This document shows, one piece after another, positions 9,259 to 15,691 of a stretch of 64,000 bases of DNA. The notes beneath the pieces were generated by a model that made no database searches, was not told the DNA's origin, and saw only the letters and a program-made list of their open reading frames with translations. Positions within the stretch are counted from its first letter, which is position 1. The number at the start of each line of letters is the position of its first letter. Made by a program: the position numbers and the translations under genes. The DNA is taken from assembly GCF_006658505.1 (NCBI RefSeq), contig NZ_VFUZ01000028.1:1-64000 (forward strand), read 5' to 3'. Origin of the DNA: Mesorhizobium sp. B2-4-15 (lineage in GTDB: Bacteria; Pseudomonadota; Alphaproteobacteria; Rhizobiales; Rhizobiaceae).

Positions 9259-9517
9259 ACACATTCCCTCATGGGCCAAGCGAAGGGTGGTTCACCTCGA
9301 CCAGCCTTTGCTCTAAGGTGCCGGCCATGGCTCTCGTCAGGATATTGGTCAGCGCAGTTGGGGCTCGCGCATTCCGGGTCGCGGTGACACCGTCACCGCG
9401 CACGCTGCGCGCCGAGCTTTTGCGGCTGTGCGCCCGCATCGGCTATTCGCCGCCTGCCTGCCTCTGATGCATTCGCCCCGGCGCCAGCCGGATTGAATCC
9501 AGAGGAAAGATCCAGAC

Positions 9518-10897
9518 ATGACCTATCAAAATTATTCGCTGAAGCAGCTTCAGCAGATCGACGCCGCGCATCACCTGCATCCCTTCACCGACCACAAGGA
9601 ATTGCGCGATGCCGGCTCGCGCGTCATCACCCACGCCAATGGCCCGTTCATCTACGATTCCGAAGGGGCGGAACTGCTCGACGGCATGGCCGGCCTGTGG
9701 TGCGTCAACATCGGCTATGGCCGCGACGAACTGGCCGAGGCCGCCTATGCCCAGATGAAGGAATTGCCTTACTACAATTCCTTTTTCAAATGCTCGACGC
9801 CGACGCCGGTGCTGTTGTCGAAGAAGCTGGCCGAAATCGCGCCACGCAACGTCAACCAGGTGTTCTATGGGTCATCCGGTTCGGAGGCCAACGACACCGC
9901 GTTGCGTCTTGTGCGCCATTACTGGGCGCTGGAGGGCAAGCCGGAGAAGAACCGCGTCATCTCGCGCAAGATGGCCTATCACGGCTCGACCATCGCCGGC
10001 ACTTCGCTCGGCGGCATGGATGCCATGCACAAGCAGCTCAACGGGGCCGTGCCCAACATCGTCCATGTGATGATGCCCTATGCCTACGAACTGGCGCTGC
10101 CGGGCGAGAGCGATCATGATTTCGGCCTGCGCGCGGCCAAATCGGTCGAGGATGCGATCATCGAGGCCGGCGCCGACAAGGTCGCGGCATTCATCGGCGA
10201 GCCGGTAATGGGCGCGGGCGGCGTCAAGATCCCGCCGGCCAGTTACTGGCCCGAAGTGCAGCGCATCTGCCGCAAATACGATGTGCTGTTGATGCTGGAC
10301 GAGGTCATCACCGGCTACGGCCGCACGGGCGAGTGGTTTGCCGCGCAGACCTTCGGCATCGAAGCGGACACCATCACCACGGCCAAGGCGCTGACCTCGG
10401 GCTACCAGCCGCTGTCGGCACTGCTGGTGGGCGACCGCATTGCCTCGACGCTGGTCGAGAAGGGCGGCGAGTTCAATCACGGCTACACCTATTCCGGCCA
10501 TCCCGTGGCTTGCGCGGTGGCGTTGAAGAACCTGGAGATCATCGAACGGGAAGGCCTGGTCGACCGCGTCAGGAACGACACCGGGCCCTATTTCGCCAAG
10601 GCTCTGCAAGAGCGTATTGCCGGGCATGATCTGGTTGGCGAAGTGCGCTCGATCGGACTGATGGGCGCGATCGAAATCGTCAAGGATAAGGCAACCAAGG
10701 AACGGTTCCTGCCGTCGGGAAGTGCCGCGGTGACGGTGCGCGACCATGCGATCGCCAACGGCATGATGCTGCGCGCTACAGGCGACACCATGATCCTGTC
10801 GCCGCCGCTGATCTGGACCCGCGACACCATCGACATGGCCTGCGAGCGTATCGGCAAAGCGCTGGATTTGGCACGGGCGGATCTGCGCAAGCGGTAG
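9518..10897 (+). CDS. Class III aminotransferase (omega-amino acid:pyruvate type)
   Basis: A 459-residue PLP enzyme of fold type I, class III. The cofactor-binding lysine is Lys290 (TTAKALTSGYQP), preceded by LDEVITGYGRTG, the usual active-site stretch. GSSGSEAND near residue 115 binds the phosphate. The overall pattern matches omega-transaminases that move amino groups from beta-alanine, taurine, putrescine or other omega-amines to pyruvate. The ATG at 9518 follows GAGGAAAG. There is no neighbouring pathway gene to narrow the amine donor, and a strong hairpin follows the stop. Confidence 0.9.
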   Translation: MTYQNYSLKQLQQIDAAHHLHPFTDHKELRDAGSRVITHANGPFIYDSEGAELLDGMAGLWCVNIGYGRDELAEAAYAQMKELPYYNSFFKCSTPTPVLLSKKLAEIAPRNVNQVFYGSSGSEANDTALRLVRHYWALEGKPEKNRVISRKMAYHGSTIAGTSLGGMDAMHKQLNGAVPNIVHVMMPYAYELALPGESDHDFGLRAAKSVEDAIIEAGADKVAAFIGEPVMGAGGVKIPPASYWPEVQRICRKYDVLLMLDEVITGYGRTGEWFAAQTFGIEADTITTAKALTSGYQPLSALLVGDRIASTLVEKGGEFNHGYTYSGHPVACAVALKNLEIIEREGLVDRVRNDTGPYFAKALQERIAGHDLVGEVRSIGLMGAIEIVKDKATKERFLPSGSAAVTVRDHAIANGMMLRATGDTMILSPPLIWTRDTIDMACERIGKALDLARADLRKR

Positions 10898-10907
10898 ACG
10901 AAGCTCG

Positions 10908-10937
10908 ACCGGGCGTTTCTCCAAGGAGACGTCCGGT
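10908..10937 (+). terminator. Hairpin downstream of the aminotransferase gene
   Basis: ACCGGGCGTTTCTCC is complementary to GGAGACGTCCGGT across a 2-base loop, with a couple of unpaired bases. It lies 10 bp after the stop codon. No U-tract follows, so it may be a transcript-stabilising stem rather than a classical terminator. Confidence 0.45.
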
Positions 10938-11026
10938 ATCGAGAAGATACCATCCTGGCCAGGGAACGATCTCACTTTTGGCGCGTAGTGTGAGCGGCGG
11001 TCGATCCGGCCGCGAAGGGGGCTTCC

Positions 11027-11389
11027 ATGAGAAAGACCAGACGTCGACGCGTGCAGGAAGCGAACAGCATCGGCGCGGGCCTGATGCTGGCGCCGATGGT
11101 GGCGATGATGCGCTTGCCACTGATGGCCATGGAGGCCCGGAGCGGCGAGCCCTGGAGCGCGGAGACGGCAAGGGCGGTCACCGAGAAGACCGTCGCAATG
11201 GCCGAGGGCGCGGTTGCGGCGCAAATGTCTTTTCTGCAGTCGGCGTCCCGTTTCTGGCCGGAGGTTCTTTCCGGCCACACACCGTCGCTGCTCAACGGCG
11301 TCGCGGCTGAACGGTCGATCAGCGCCGCGCTGAAGCCGGCCAGCCGGGCGGTGAAGGCGAATTTTCGCCGGCTTTCGTCAAAGGCTTGA
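11027..11389 (+). CDS. Hypothetical protein, 120 residues
   Basis: A small protein with a basic N-terminus (MRKTRRRRVQEA), a methionine- and leucine-rich segment (residues 19-34, rich in Met) and a helical Ala-rich remainder with an amphipathic look. It begins with ATG 11027 preceded by AAGGGGG at suitable distance, and codon use looks coding. I do not recognise a family. The composition resembles small granule-associated or phasin-like proteins, but that is a loose impression. It stands alone between two palindromic elements. Confidence 0.6.
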   Translation: MRKTRRRRVQEANSIGAGLMLAPMVAMMRLPLMAMEARSGEPWSAETARAVTEKTVAMAEGAVAAQMSFLQSASRFWPEVLSGHTPSLLNGVAAERSISAALKPASRAVKANFRRLSSKA

Positions 11390-11420
11390 AACGGGGCGGC
11401 GTACCTTGATTTTTGCGTTG

Positions 11421-11467
11421 GCACGATTCCGGGCGGAAAACCGTTTCACACTTTTCCTGGAGTTGCT
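11421..11467. repeat. Short intergenic palindromic repeat (GGAAAACCG-type)
   Basis: An imperfect palindrome whose left arm (GCACGATTCCGGGCGGAAAA) is matched by the right arm TTTTCCTGGAGTTGC. From general knowledge, elements with a GGAAAACCG(N)CACTTTTCC core are frequent in Mesorhizobium and related intergenic DNA. It lies in the gap before the Coa1-domain gene and may act as a transcript 3' end or a structural repeat. Confidence 0.55.
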
Positions 11468-11476
11468 TTAAAACCG

Positions 11477-11494
11477 GTCGGTATACACACCGAC
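11477..11494. promoter_or_regulatory. Inverted repeat GTCGGT-N6-ACCGAC just before the Coa1-domain gene
   Basis: A perfect 6-bp inverted repeat with a 6-base spacer ends 10 bp before the ATG at 11505 and abuts the GGGAGA ribosome-binding site. It could be a regulator operator or an mRNA hairpin limiting translation initiation. No cognate regulator is adjacent. Confidence 0.3.
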
Positions 11495-11504
11495 GGGAGA
11501 CAGC

Positions 11505-12149
11505 ATGGCAGCACAACCGCTCAATCAGCCAGCCGAAATCCCGGCCGAGCTCGATCGCTGGAATTGGGGCGCCTTCTTCCTCAACTGGATCTGGGGCATC
11601 GGCAACAACACTTTCATCGCGCTGCTGGCGCTGATCCCGGTCGTCAACCTCATCATGATCTTCGTGCTTGGGGCACGCGGCAGCCGCTGGGCCTGGCGGA
11701 ACAGGACCTGGCGCGATGCGGAACAATTCCGCAGGACGCAGCGCAACTGGGCAATCGCGGGCCTTGCCGTCTGGGTGGTCAGTATAGGCGGCTGCGCGAC
11801 GATGGTCGGCAGCGTCCCGTTTATGCTCAAAGGTAATGGTGCCTATCACATGACCATGGATGCCATTCGCGCCGACAGCCGCGTGAAGGCCGCCATTGGT
11901 GACGATGTGACCGACAATTTCTGGGTCGGCGGCCATCTCAACGTCAATGCGAATGGGGCGGGCGATGCCCAGTTCAGCATTCCCGTTCACGGCGCCAAGG
12001 GCAAGGGGACAGTGTTCTCCCACCTGGTTCGCAATGCAGGCATATGGAGCATGCGCCTGCTCGTGATCAGGGTGGACGGTTTCGATGCGCCGATCGTGTT
12101 GACCAATGAAGATCACGTGCCGATCCCGAACGCCGCGATCGGAATATAG
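11505..12149 (+). CDS. Membrane protein with DUF2628-like N-terminus and Coa1-type domain
   Basis: A 214-residue protein. Residues 20-50 hold a Trp/Asn-rich motif (WNWGAFFLNWIWGIGNN) and a first membrane segment (IALLALIPVVNLIMIFVLG), and a second segment lies at about 84-106. The remainder (about 110-205) looks like the Coa1/Tim21-type domain, named for the yeast cytochrome oxidase assembly factor, with GDAQFSIPVHGAKGKG as the clearest part. The bacterial role is not established; a function near the membrane, possibly in respiratory complex biogenesis, is only an inference. The start ATG 11505 is preceded by GGGAGA. Confidence 0.7.
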   Translation: MAAQPLNQPAEIPAELDRWNWGAFFLNWIWGIGNNTFIALLALIPVVNLIMIFVLGARGSRWAWRNRTWRDAEQFRRTQRNWAIAGLAVWVVSIGGCATMVGSVPFMLKGNGAYHMTMDAIRADSRVKAAIGDDVTDNFWVGGHLNVNANGAGDAQFSIPVHGAKGKGTVFSHLVRNAGIWSMRLLVIRVDGFDAPIVLTNEDHVPIPNAAIGI

Positions 12150-12180
12150 GCTCCAGCCCGGATCAGGCGCGGCGGAAAGC

Positions 12181-12319
12181 AAAAACCGCGCTCCGTCGGG
12201 AACGCGGCTTTGCCAGATACGCATGGCGTTTCGCTACTCAACACTTGGCGAAACCTACGGGCTCCGGTACGCGAGACCTGATCCGGAGCGCCGGGCGGAT
12301 GCGATATGTCCGCCTCGCA
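12181..12319 (-). ncRNA. Candidate structured small RNA with Rho-independent terminator
   Basis: Four hairpins follow one another. Listed by plus-strand position they are: GGCGGA/TCCGCC (12294-12314), GCTCCGG/CCGGAGC (12261-12289), GTTTCGC/GCGAAAC (12228-12254), and a stem of five GC pairs extended by three more after one mismatch (12186-12207). Read on the minus strand, the last stem is followed by TTTTT, a good intrinsic terminator. This fixes the likely direction and gives an RNA of about 140 nt. A CTATAA hexamer at 12331-12326 (minus strand) could be the -10, but no good -35 is seen. The element lies between convergent genes, so it could instead be the 3' UTR of mmsB. Confidence 0.4.
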
Positions 12320-12429
12320 ATCCGTTTTATAGGGACATCGTTACCGCGGAGTTATCGAGAGCTTAAGCAAATCTAAATTTACGGCCGTCCCGCCGGATGG
12401 ATCAGGAAAAAGCCCATCAAATCCGTTAG

Positions 12430-13314
12430 TTACGCAGGGGTGCCGCGCAGAAAATTAATTATACCGGAGAAATCGGCGCCGCCATGCCCCTGGGCGTTGA
12501 ACAGGGCATAGAGTTGTGCCGCTTCAGCACCAAGTGGCGTCACCGCGCCCGCGCCAAGTGCTGCTTCCTGCGACAGTTTCAGGTCTTTCAGCATAAGGGC
12601 GGCGGCAAAGCCCGGTTTGTAATCCTTGTTGGCGGGCGAGGTGGGCACCGGGCCGGGCACCGGGCAATAGGTGGTCAGCGACCAGCACTGGCCTGAAGAT
12701 GTCGAGGCAACGTCGAACAACGCCTGATGCGACAGGCCCAGTTTCTCCGCCAGCACGAAGGCCTCGGCGACGCCGATCATCGAAATGCCGAGGATCATGT
12801 TGTTGCAGATCTTCGCCGCCTGGCCGGCGCCGTCGCCGCCGCAATGGACGATGCGGCCGGCCATTGGCTTGAGGATTGGTTCGGCCGTGGCGAATGCATC
12901 GTCGGAGCCCCCGGCCATGAAGGTCAGCGTGCCGGCCGTGGCGCCGCCGGTGCCGCCGGAAACAGGGGCGTCGATCGACAGCAGGCCGTGTTTCGCCGCG
13001 ATGGCATGCGCCTTGCGTGCCGAATCGACGTCAATCGTCGAGGAGTCGATGAACAGCGCGCCTTTCCTGGCCTTCGGCGCGATGTCTTCATGGACCGACA
13101 GCACGTGCTTGCCGGCCGGCAGCATCGTGATGACCACGTCGGCGTCCTTCACTGCGGCCGGCGCGTTGGCCATGACGACGACGCCGTGCTCCCTCGCGAC
13201 GGTCAGGTTCTCCGGAACCAGGTCGAAGCCATGCACCGTATGTCCGGCCTTGACCAGATTGGCGGCCATTGGATTGCCCATATTGCCGAGGCCGATGAAG
13301 GCGATGGTGGTCAT
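12430..13314 (-). CDS. mmsB: 3-hydroxyisobutyrate dehydrogenase
   Basis: A 294-residue NAD-dependent dehydrogenase. The Rossmann motif is GLGNMGNPMAANLVKAGH (residues 8-25), followed by the substrate-binding signature DAPVSGGTGGA (about 118-128) and the catalytic lysine region GAGQAAKICNN. It oxidises 3-hydroxyisobutyrate to methylmalonate semialdehyde in valine degradation. The gene lies downstream of an acyl-CoA dehydrogenase of the isobutyryl-CoA type on the same strand, consistent with a valine catabolic operon. A small four-helix-bundle gene cassette lies between the two. GGAG precedes the ATG. Confidence 0.93.
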   Translation of the reverse strand: MTTIAFIGLGNMGNPMAANLVKAGHTVHGFDLVPENLTVAREHGVVVMANAPAAVKDADVVITMLPAGKHVLSVHEDIAPKARKGALFIDSSTIDVDSARKAHAIAAKHGLLSIDAPVSGGTGGATAGTLTFMAGGSDDAFATAEPILKPMAGRIVHCGGDGAGQAAKICNNMILGISMIGVAEAFVLAEKLGLSHQALFDVASTSSGQCWSLTTYCPVPGPVPTSPANKDYKPGFAAALMLKDLKLSQEAALGAGAVTPLGAEAAQLYALFNAQGHGGADFSGIINFLRGTPA

Positions 13315-13345
13315 ATGGGCGCTCCGTGATTTGGGGTGAGGCCTT

Positions 13346-13357
13346 TAGGCAGTAGGC
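13346..13357 (+). repeat. Left AGGCAGTAGGC repeat of the four-helix-bundle cassette
   Basis: About one and a half units of the AGTAGGC motif lie just outside the 3' end of the four-helix-bundle gene. They are inverted relative to the array at 13733-13760. Confidence 0.5.
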
Positions 13358-13359
13358 GA

Positions 13360-13728
13360 CTATTCGGGTGCAAGTTTGATGATAAGTTGGCGAAGCATTT
13401 TCCCGATGCCCGCGGTCGCTAACAGCATCTGATTTGTTTGATCATGCGTGGCTAAGCCGACGCGTTCAGTGATCTGGAGGTGTGTTTCGAACTCCTTCAG
13501 CGAGCCTTGGGCAATCCTAAGAAATTGCTGATAAGAGCCTCTATTGTCTCGGCCATACCCTTCCGCGATGTTCGCAGGAATGGAGTTTGCTGAACGACGG
13601 ATCTGGCTGGTCAGCCCATACAGTTCTTCTTTTGGCCACGTCCTGGTCAACGAGTAGGTAGCGACGGCCAGATCCATCGCCTGCTGCCACACGAAAAGAT
13701 CCCTGTACGAATTGATCTTGCCGGTCAT
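13360..13728 (-). CDS. Four-helix bundle protein (23S rRNA intervening-sequence protein family)
   Basis: A 122-residue all-helical protein with the family signature RRSANSIPANIAEG (residues about 45-58) and an aromatic/basic N-terminal YRDLFVWQQAMDLA. The family was named from open frames in 23S rRNA intervening sequences, although most members, like this one, are not in rRNA. It is distantly related to the Avd accessory protein of diversity-generating retroelements. The basic surface suggests nucleic acid binding, but no general function is established. The start lies directly beside the TGCCTAC array. There is no reverse transcriptase nearby, so this is not such a retroelement. Confidence 0.85.
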   Translation of the reverse strand: MTGKINSYRDLFVWQQAMDLAVATYSLTRTWPKEELYGLTSQIRRSANSIPANIAEGYGRDNRGSYQQFLRIAQGSLKEFETHLQITERVGLATHDQTNQMLLATAGIGKMLRQLIIKLAPE

Positions 13729-13732
13729 CTTT

Positions 13733-13760
13733 TGCCTACTGCCTACTGCCTACTGCCTAC
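13733..13760 (-). repeat. Four tandem copies of a 7-bp unit (GTAGGCA on the minus strand)
   Basis: Four exact repeats of TGCCTAC on the plus strand lie just upstream of the four-helix-bundle gene start. Their inverse orientation to the partial copy at 13346-13357 gives the unit terminal inverted repeats. Copy number may vary between strains. Confidence 0.9.
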
Positions 13761-13765
13761 TTATT

Positions 13766-14932
13766 TTACCGGCCAATCAGGGCGCGCGCGATGATGACGC
13801 GCATGATCTCGTTGGTGCCTTCGAGGATCTGGTGGACGCGCAGGTCACGCACCAGCTTCTCGATGCCGTAGTCATGCAGGTAGCCGTAGCCGCCAAGCAG
13901 CTGCAGCGCGCTGTCGGCGACGTTGAAGCCGGTGTCGGTGACGAAGCGCTTGGCCATCGCGGACCATTTGCCGGCATCCGGCGCCTTGCGGTCGAGTTTG
14001 GAGGCGGCGGCATAGAGGAAGATGCGCGCGGCCTGCAGTTCTGTCTCCATGTCGGCCAGCTTGAACTGCAAAGCCTGGAACTGGTTGATTTTCGAGCCGA
14101 AGGCCTTGCGCTCGGCCGTGTAGGACAGCGCCTTGTCGAGCGCCGACTGCGCGCCGCCCAGCGAACAGGCGGCGATGTTCAGCCGGCCGCCGTCGAGGCC
14201 GGCCATGGCGATGCCGAAGCCGGCGCCTTCACCCGACAGAAGGTTTTCGGCCGGCACCTTGCAATCCTCGAAGATGACCTGGCGCGTCGACTGCATGTGC
14301 CAGCCCATCTTGTGCTCGTTGGCGCCGAAGGAGAGGCCGGGCGCGTCTTTCGGCACGATGACGGTGGAAATGCCTTTCGGCCCGTCGGCACCGGTGCGCA
14401 CCATGACGGCATAGAGGTCGCTGTCGCCGGCGCCGGAGATGAATTGCTTGGCGCCGTTGAGGATGTAGTCGCCGCCGCTCTTCACCGCGCGTGTCTTCAG
14501 GGCAGCCGCATCCGATCCCGAGCCCGGCTCGGTCAGGCAGTAGCTCGCCAGCCATTCCATCGAGGTCAGCTTGGGCAGGAAGCGCTGGCGCTGCTCCTCA
14601 TTGCCGAAGCGGTCGATCATCGAGGCCACCATGTTGTGGATCGAGATGAAGGACGAAAAGGCCGGGTCGGCGTGCGACAGCGCCTCGAAGATCAGCACGG
14701 CATCGAGTCGGCCGAGCGCGGAGCCGCCGACATCATCCCTTATATAGATGCCGCCGAGGCCGAGCGGCCCGGTTTCGCGGATTACGTCGGCGGGGAAATG
14801 TTTCCTGCGGTCCCAGTCGAGCGCGTTCGGCGCGACGCGGTCGGCCGCGAAGGCCTGGGCCATCTCCTGGATGGCGCGCTGTTCCTCGTTGAGTTCGAAC
14901 TGGCTGGTGCTCGCATCGACCGCGGCGTCCAT
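13766..14932 (-). CDS. Acyl-CoA dehydrogenase, probably isobutyryl-CoA dehydrogenase
   Basis: A 388-residue FAD enzyme of the acyl-CoA dehydrogenase family. CLTEPGSGSDAA (about residues 132-143) is the usual FAD/substrate signature, and ILEGTNEIM places the catalytic base at Glu371. The position of the base and the pairing with mmsB favour a short branched-chain enzyme that converts isobutyryl-CoA to methacrylyl-CoA in valine breakdown; other short-chain substrates are possible. The ATG at 14932 starts a short polar tail before the conserved QFELNEEQR. The gene is followed within 5 bp by a TGCCTAC repeat array. Confidence 0.88.
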   Translation of the reverse strand: MDAAVDASTSQFELNEEQRAIQEMAQAFAADRVAPNALDWDRRKHFPADVIRETGPLGLGGIYIRDDVGGSALGRLDAVLIFEALSHADPAFSSFISIHNMVASMIDRFGNEEQRQRFLPKLTSMEWLASYCLTEPGSGSDAAALKTRAVKSGGDYILNGAKQFISGAGDSDLYAVMVRTGADGPKGISTVIVPKDAPGLSFGANEHKMGWHMQSTRQVIFEDCKVPAENLLSGEGAGFGIAMAGLDGGRLNIAACSLGGAQSALDKALSYTAERKAFGSKINQFQALQFKLADMETELQAARIFLYAAASKLDRKAPDAGKWSAMAKRFVTDTGFNVADSALQLLGGYGYLHDYGIEKLVRDLRVHQILEGTNEIMRVIIARALIGR

Positions 14933-15076
14933 GGCGTGCTCCCTATATGCTGGCCAGCTAGCCCGCTGGCCTGTCGTTTTTGGCTTTGCGCGCGCACCAA
15001 TCTAGACCAATGATGCCGCCGCGCAACCCAACCGATCGCGGAGCGGCTGTGCATCAATGCATGTTCGGAGCCAGAT

Positions 15077-15691
15077 GTGACGACAAAATTCGACGAACTG
15101 CTCGAACAGTTCCGCGCCTATCTCGCTTCGGTGGACGATGCCCTGGTGCGAGACGCCGTGGCCCGCATTGGCTGGGACATGCCGGCCCGCGCACCAGAGC
15201 CACATACGCTCGGCTGCCTGCGCCATCTCGATCGCGCCGCCGAACTGACGCCGCCGGATGCGAAGCCATTGGTGCAATTGCTGGCGCGGCAGCGTAACGA
15301 TTTGCATTGGGGGCAGACCTACACGGAGGCTGATTTCGGCAAGGCCTTCATCGACAATTATGGCTGGCTGGAAATGTTCGGTACGCGTGGCTATTTCGCC
15401 AATGACGAAGTGGCCGCCGGCCTGCTGATCCTCGGACCCGATATCGTCTACCCCGACCACCATCATGTCGCCGAGGAGATTTATATTCCGCTGACCGGTG
15501 GCACAGAGTGGCGCATGGGCGAGGGCGGCTTTCGCAAGCGGGAGGCCGGCGAGGTCGTCCACCACGCTTCCAACGTCAACCACGCCATGCGGACGGGCAA
15601 GGAGCCGCTGCTGGCGCTCTACATCTGGCGCGGCGGGCCGCTGGCGCAGAAATCCACGATCACCGGAACCGCGACGCAGGGCCGGAACTGA
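15077..15691 (+). CDS. Cupin protein of the DMSP lyase (DddL/DddQ-like) family
   Basis: A 204-residue protein whose C-terminal half is a metal-binding cupin. The motif PDHHHVAEEIY supplies His130, Glu134 and Tyr136, and VNHAM supplies His169. These match the spacing of the metal ligands and catalytic Tyr of DddQ-type dimethylsulfoniopropionate lyases. Characterised members release dimethylsulfide and acrylate from DMSP, but many terrestrial homologues have no tested activity, so the substrate is uncertain. The start is GTG 15077 with CGGAG 6 bases upstream; the overlapping ATG at 15075 is followed at once by a stop. The stop codon overlaps the cobQ start (TGATG). Confidence 0.75.
   Translation: MTTKFDELLEQFRAYLASVDDALVRDAVARIGWDMPARAPEPHTLGCLRHLDRAAELTPPDAKPLVQLLARQRNDLHWGQTYTEADFGKAFIDNYGWLEMFGTRGYFANDEVAAGLLILGPDIVYPDHHHVAEEIYIPLTGGTEWRMGEGGFRKREAGEVVHHASNVNHAMRTGKEPLLALYIWRGGPLAQKSTITGTATQGRN

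Larger units (their letters stand above)
13346..13760 (-). mobile_element. Candidate small cassette: four-helix-bundle gene bounded by inverted AGTAGGC repeats
   Basis: A 415-bp unit sits between two valine catabolism genes. Its left end carries TAGGCAGTAGGC (13346-13357). Its right end carries four perfect copies of TGCCTAC (13733-13760), the same unit in the opposite orientation. The gene fills nearly all the space between these ends. The right array lies 5 bp from the stop codon of the acyl-CoA dehydrogenase gene. The inverted arrangement and the position inside an otherwise logical operon suggest insertion of a minimal mobile unit; no transposase is present. Mobility is an inference. Confidence 0.4.

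Noticed and set aside
9327-9467. 46-codon open frame between the oligopeptidase and aminotransferase genes
   Set aside because: There is no good ribosome-binding site, no recognisable motif, and the composition looks non-coding.
12181-12340. Hairpin-rich region considered as a tRNA or 6S RNA
   Set aside because: There is no cloverleaf or CCA end, and the overall fold is a row of separate hairpins rather than one long stem with a central bubble.
13360-13728. Four-helix-bundle gene considered as part of a diversity-generating retroelement
   Set aside because: There is no reverse transcriptase, template repeat or variable protein gene in the surrounding region.
13733-13760. Tandem repeats considered as a CRISPR array
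   Set aside because: The units are 7 bp and contiguous with no spacers, and no cas gene is near.
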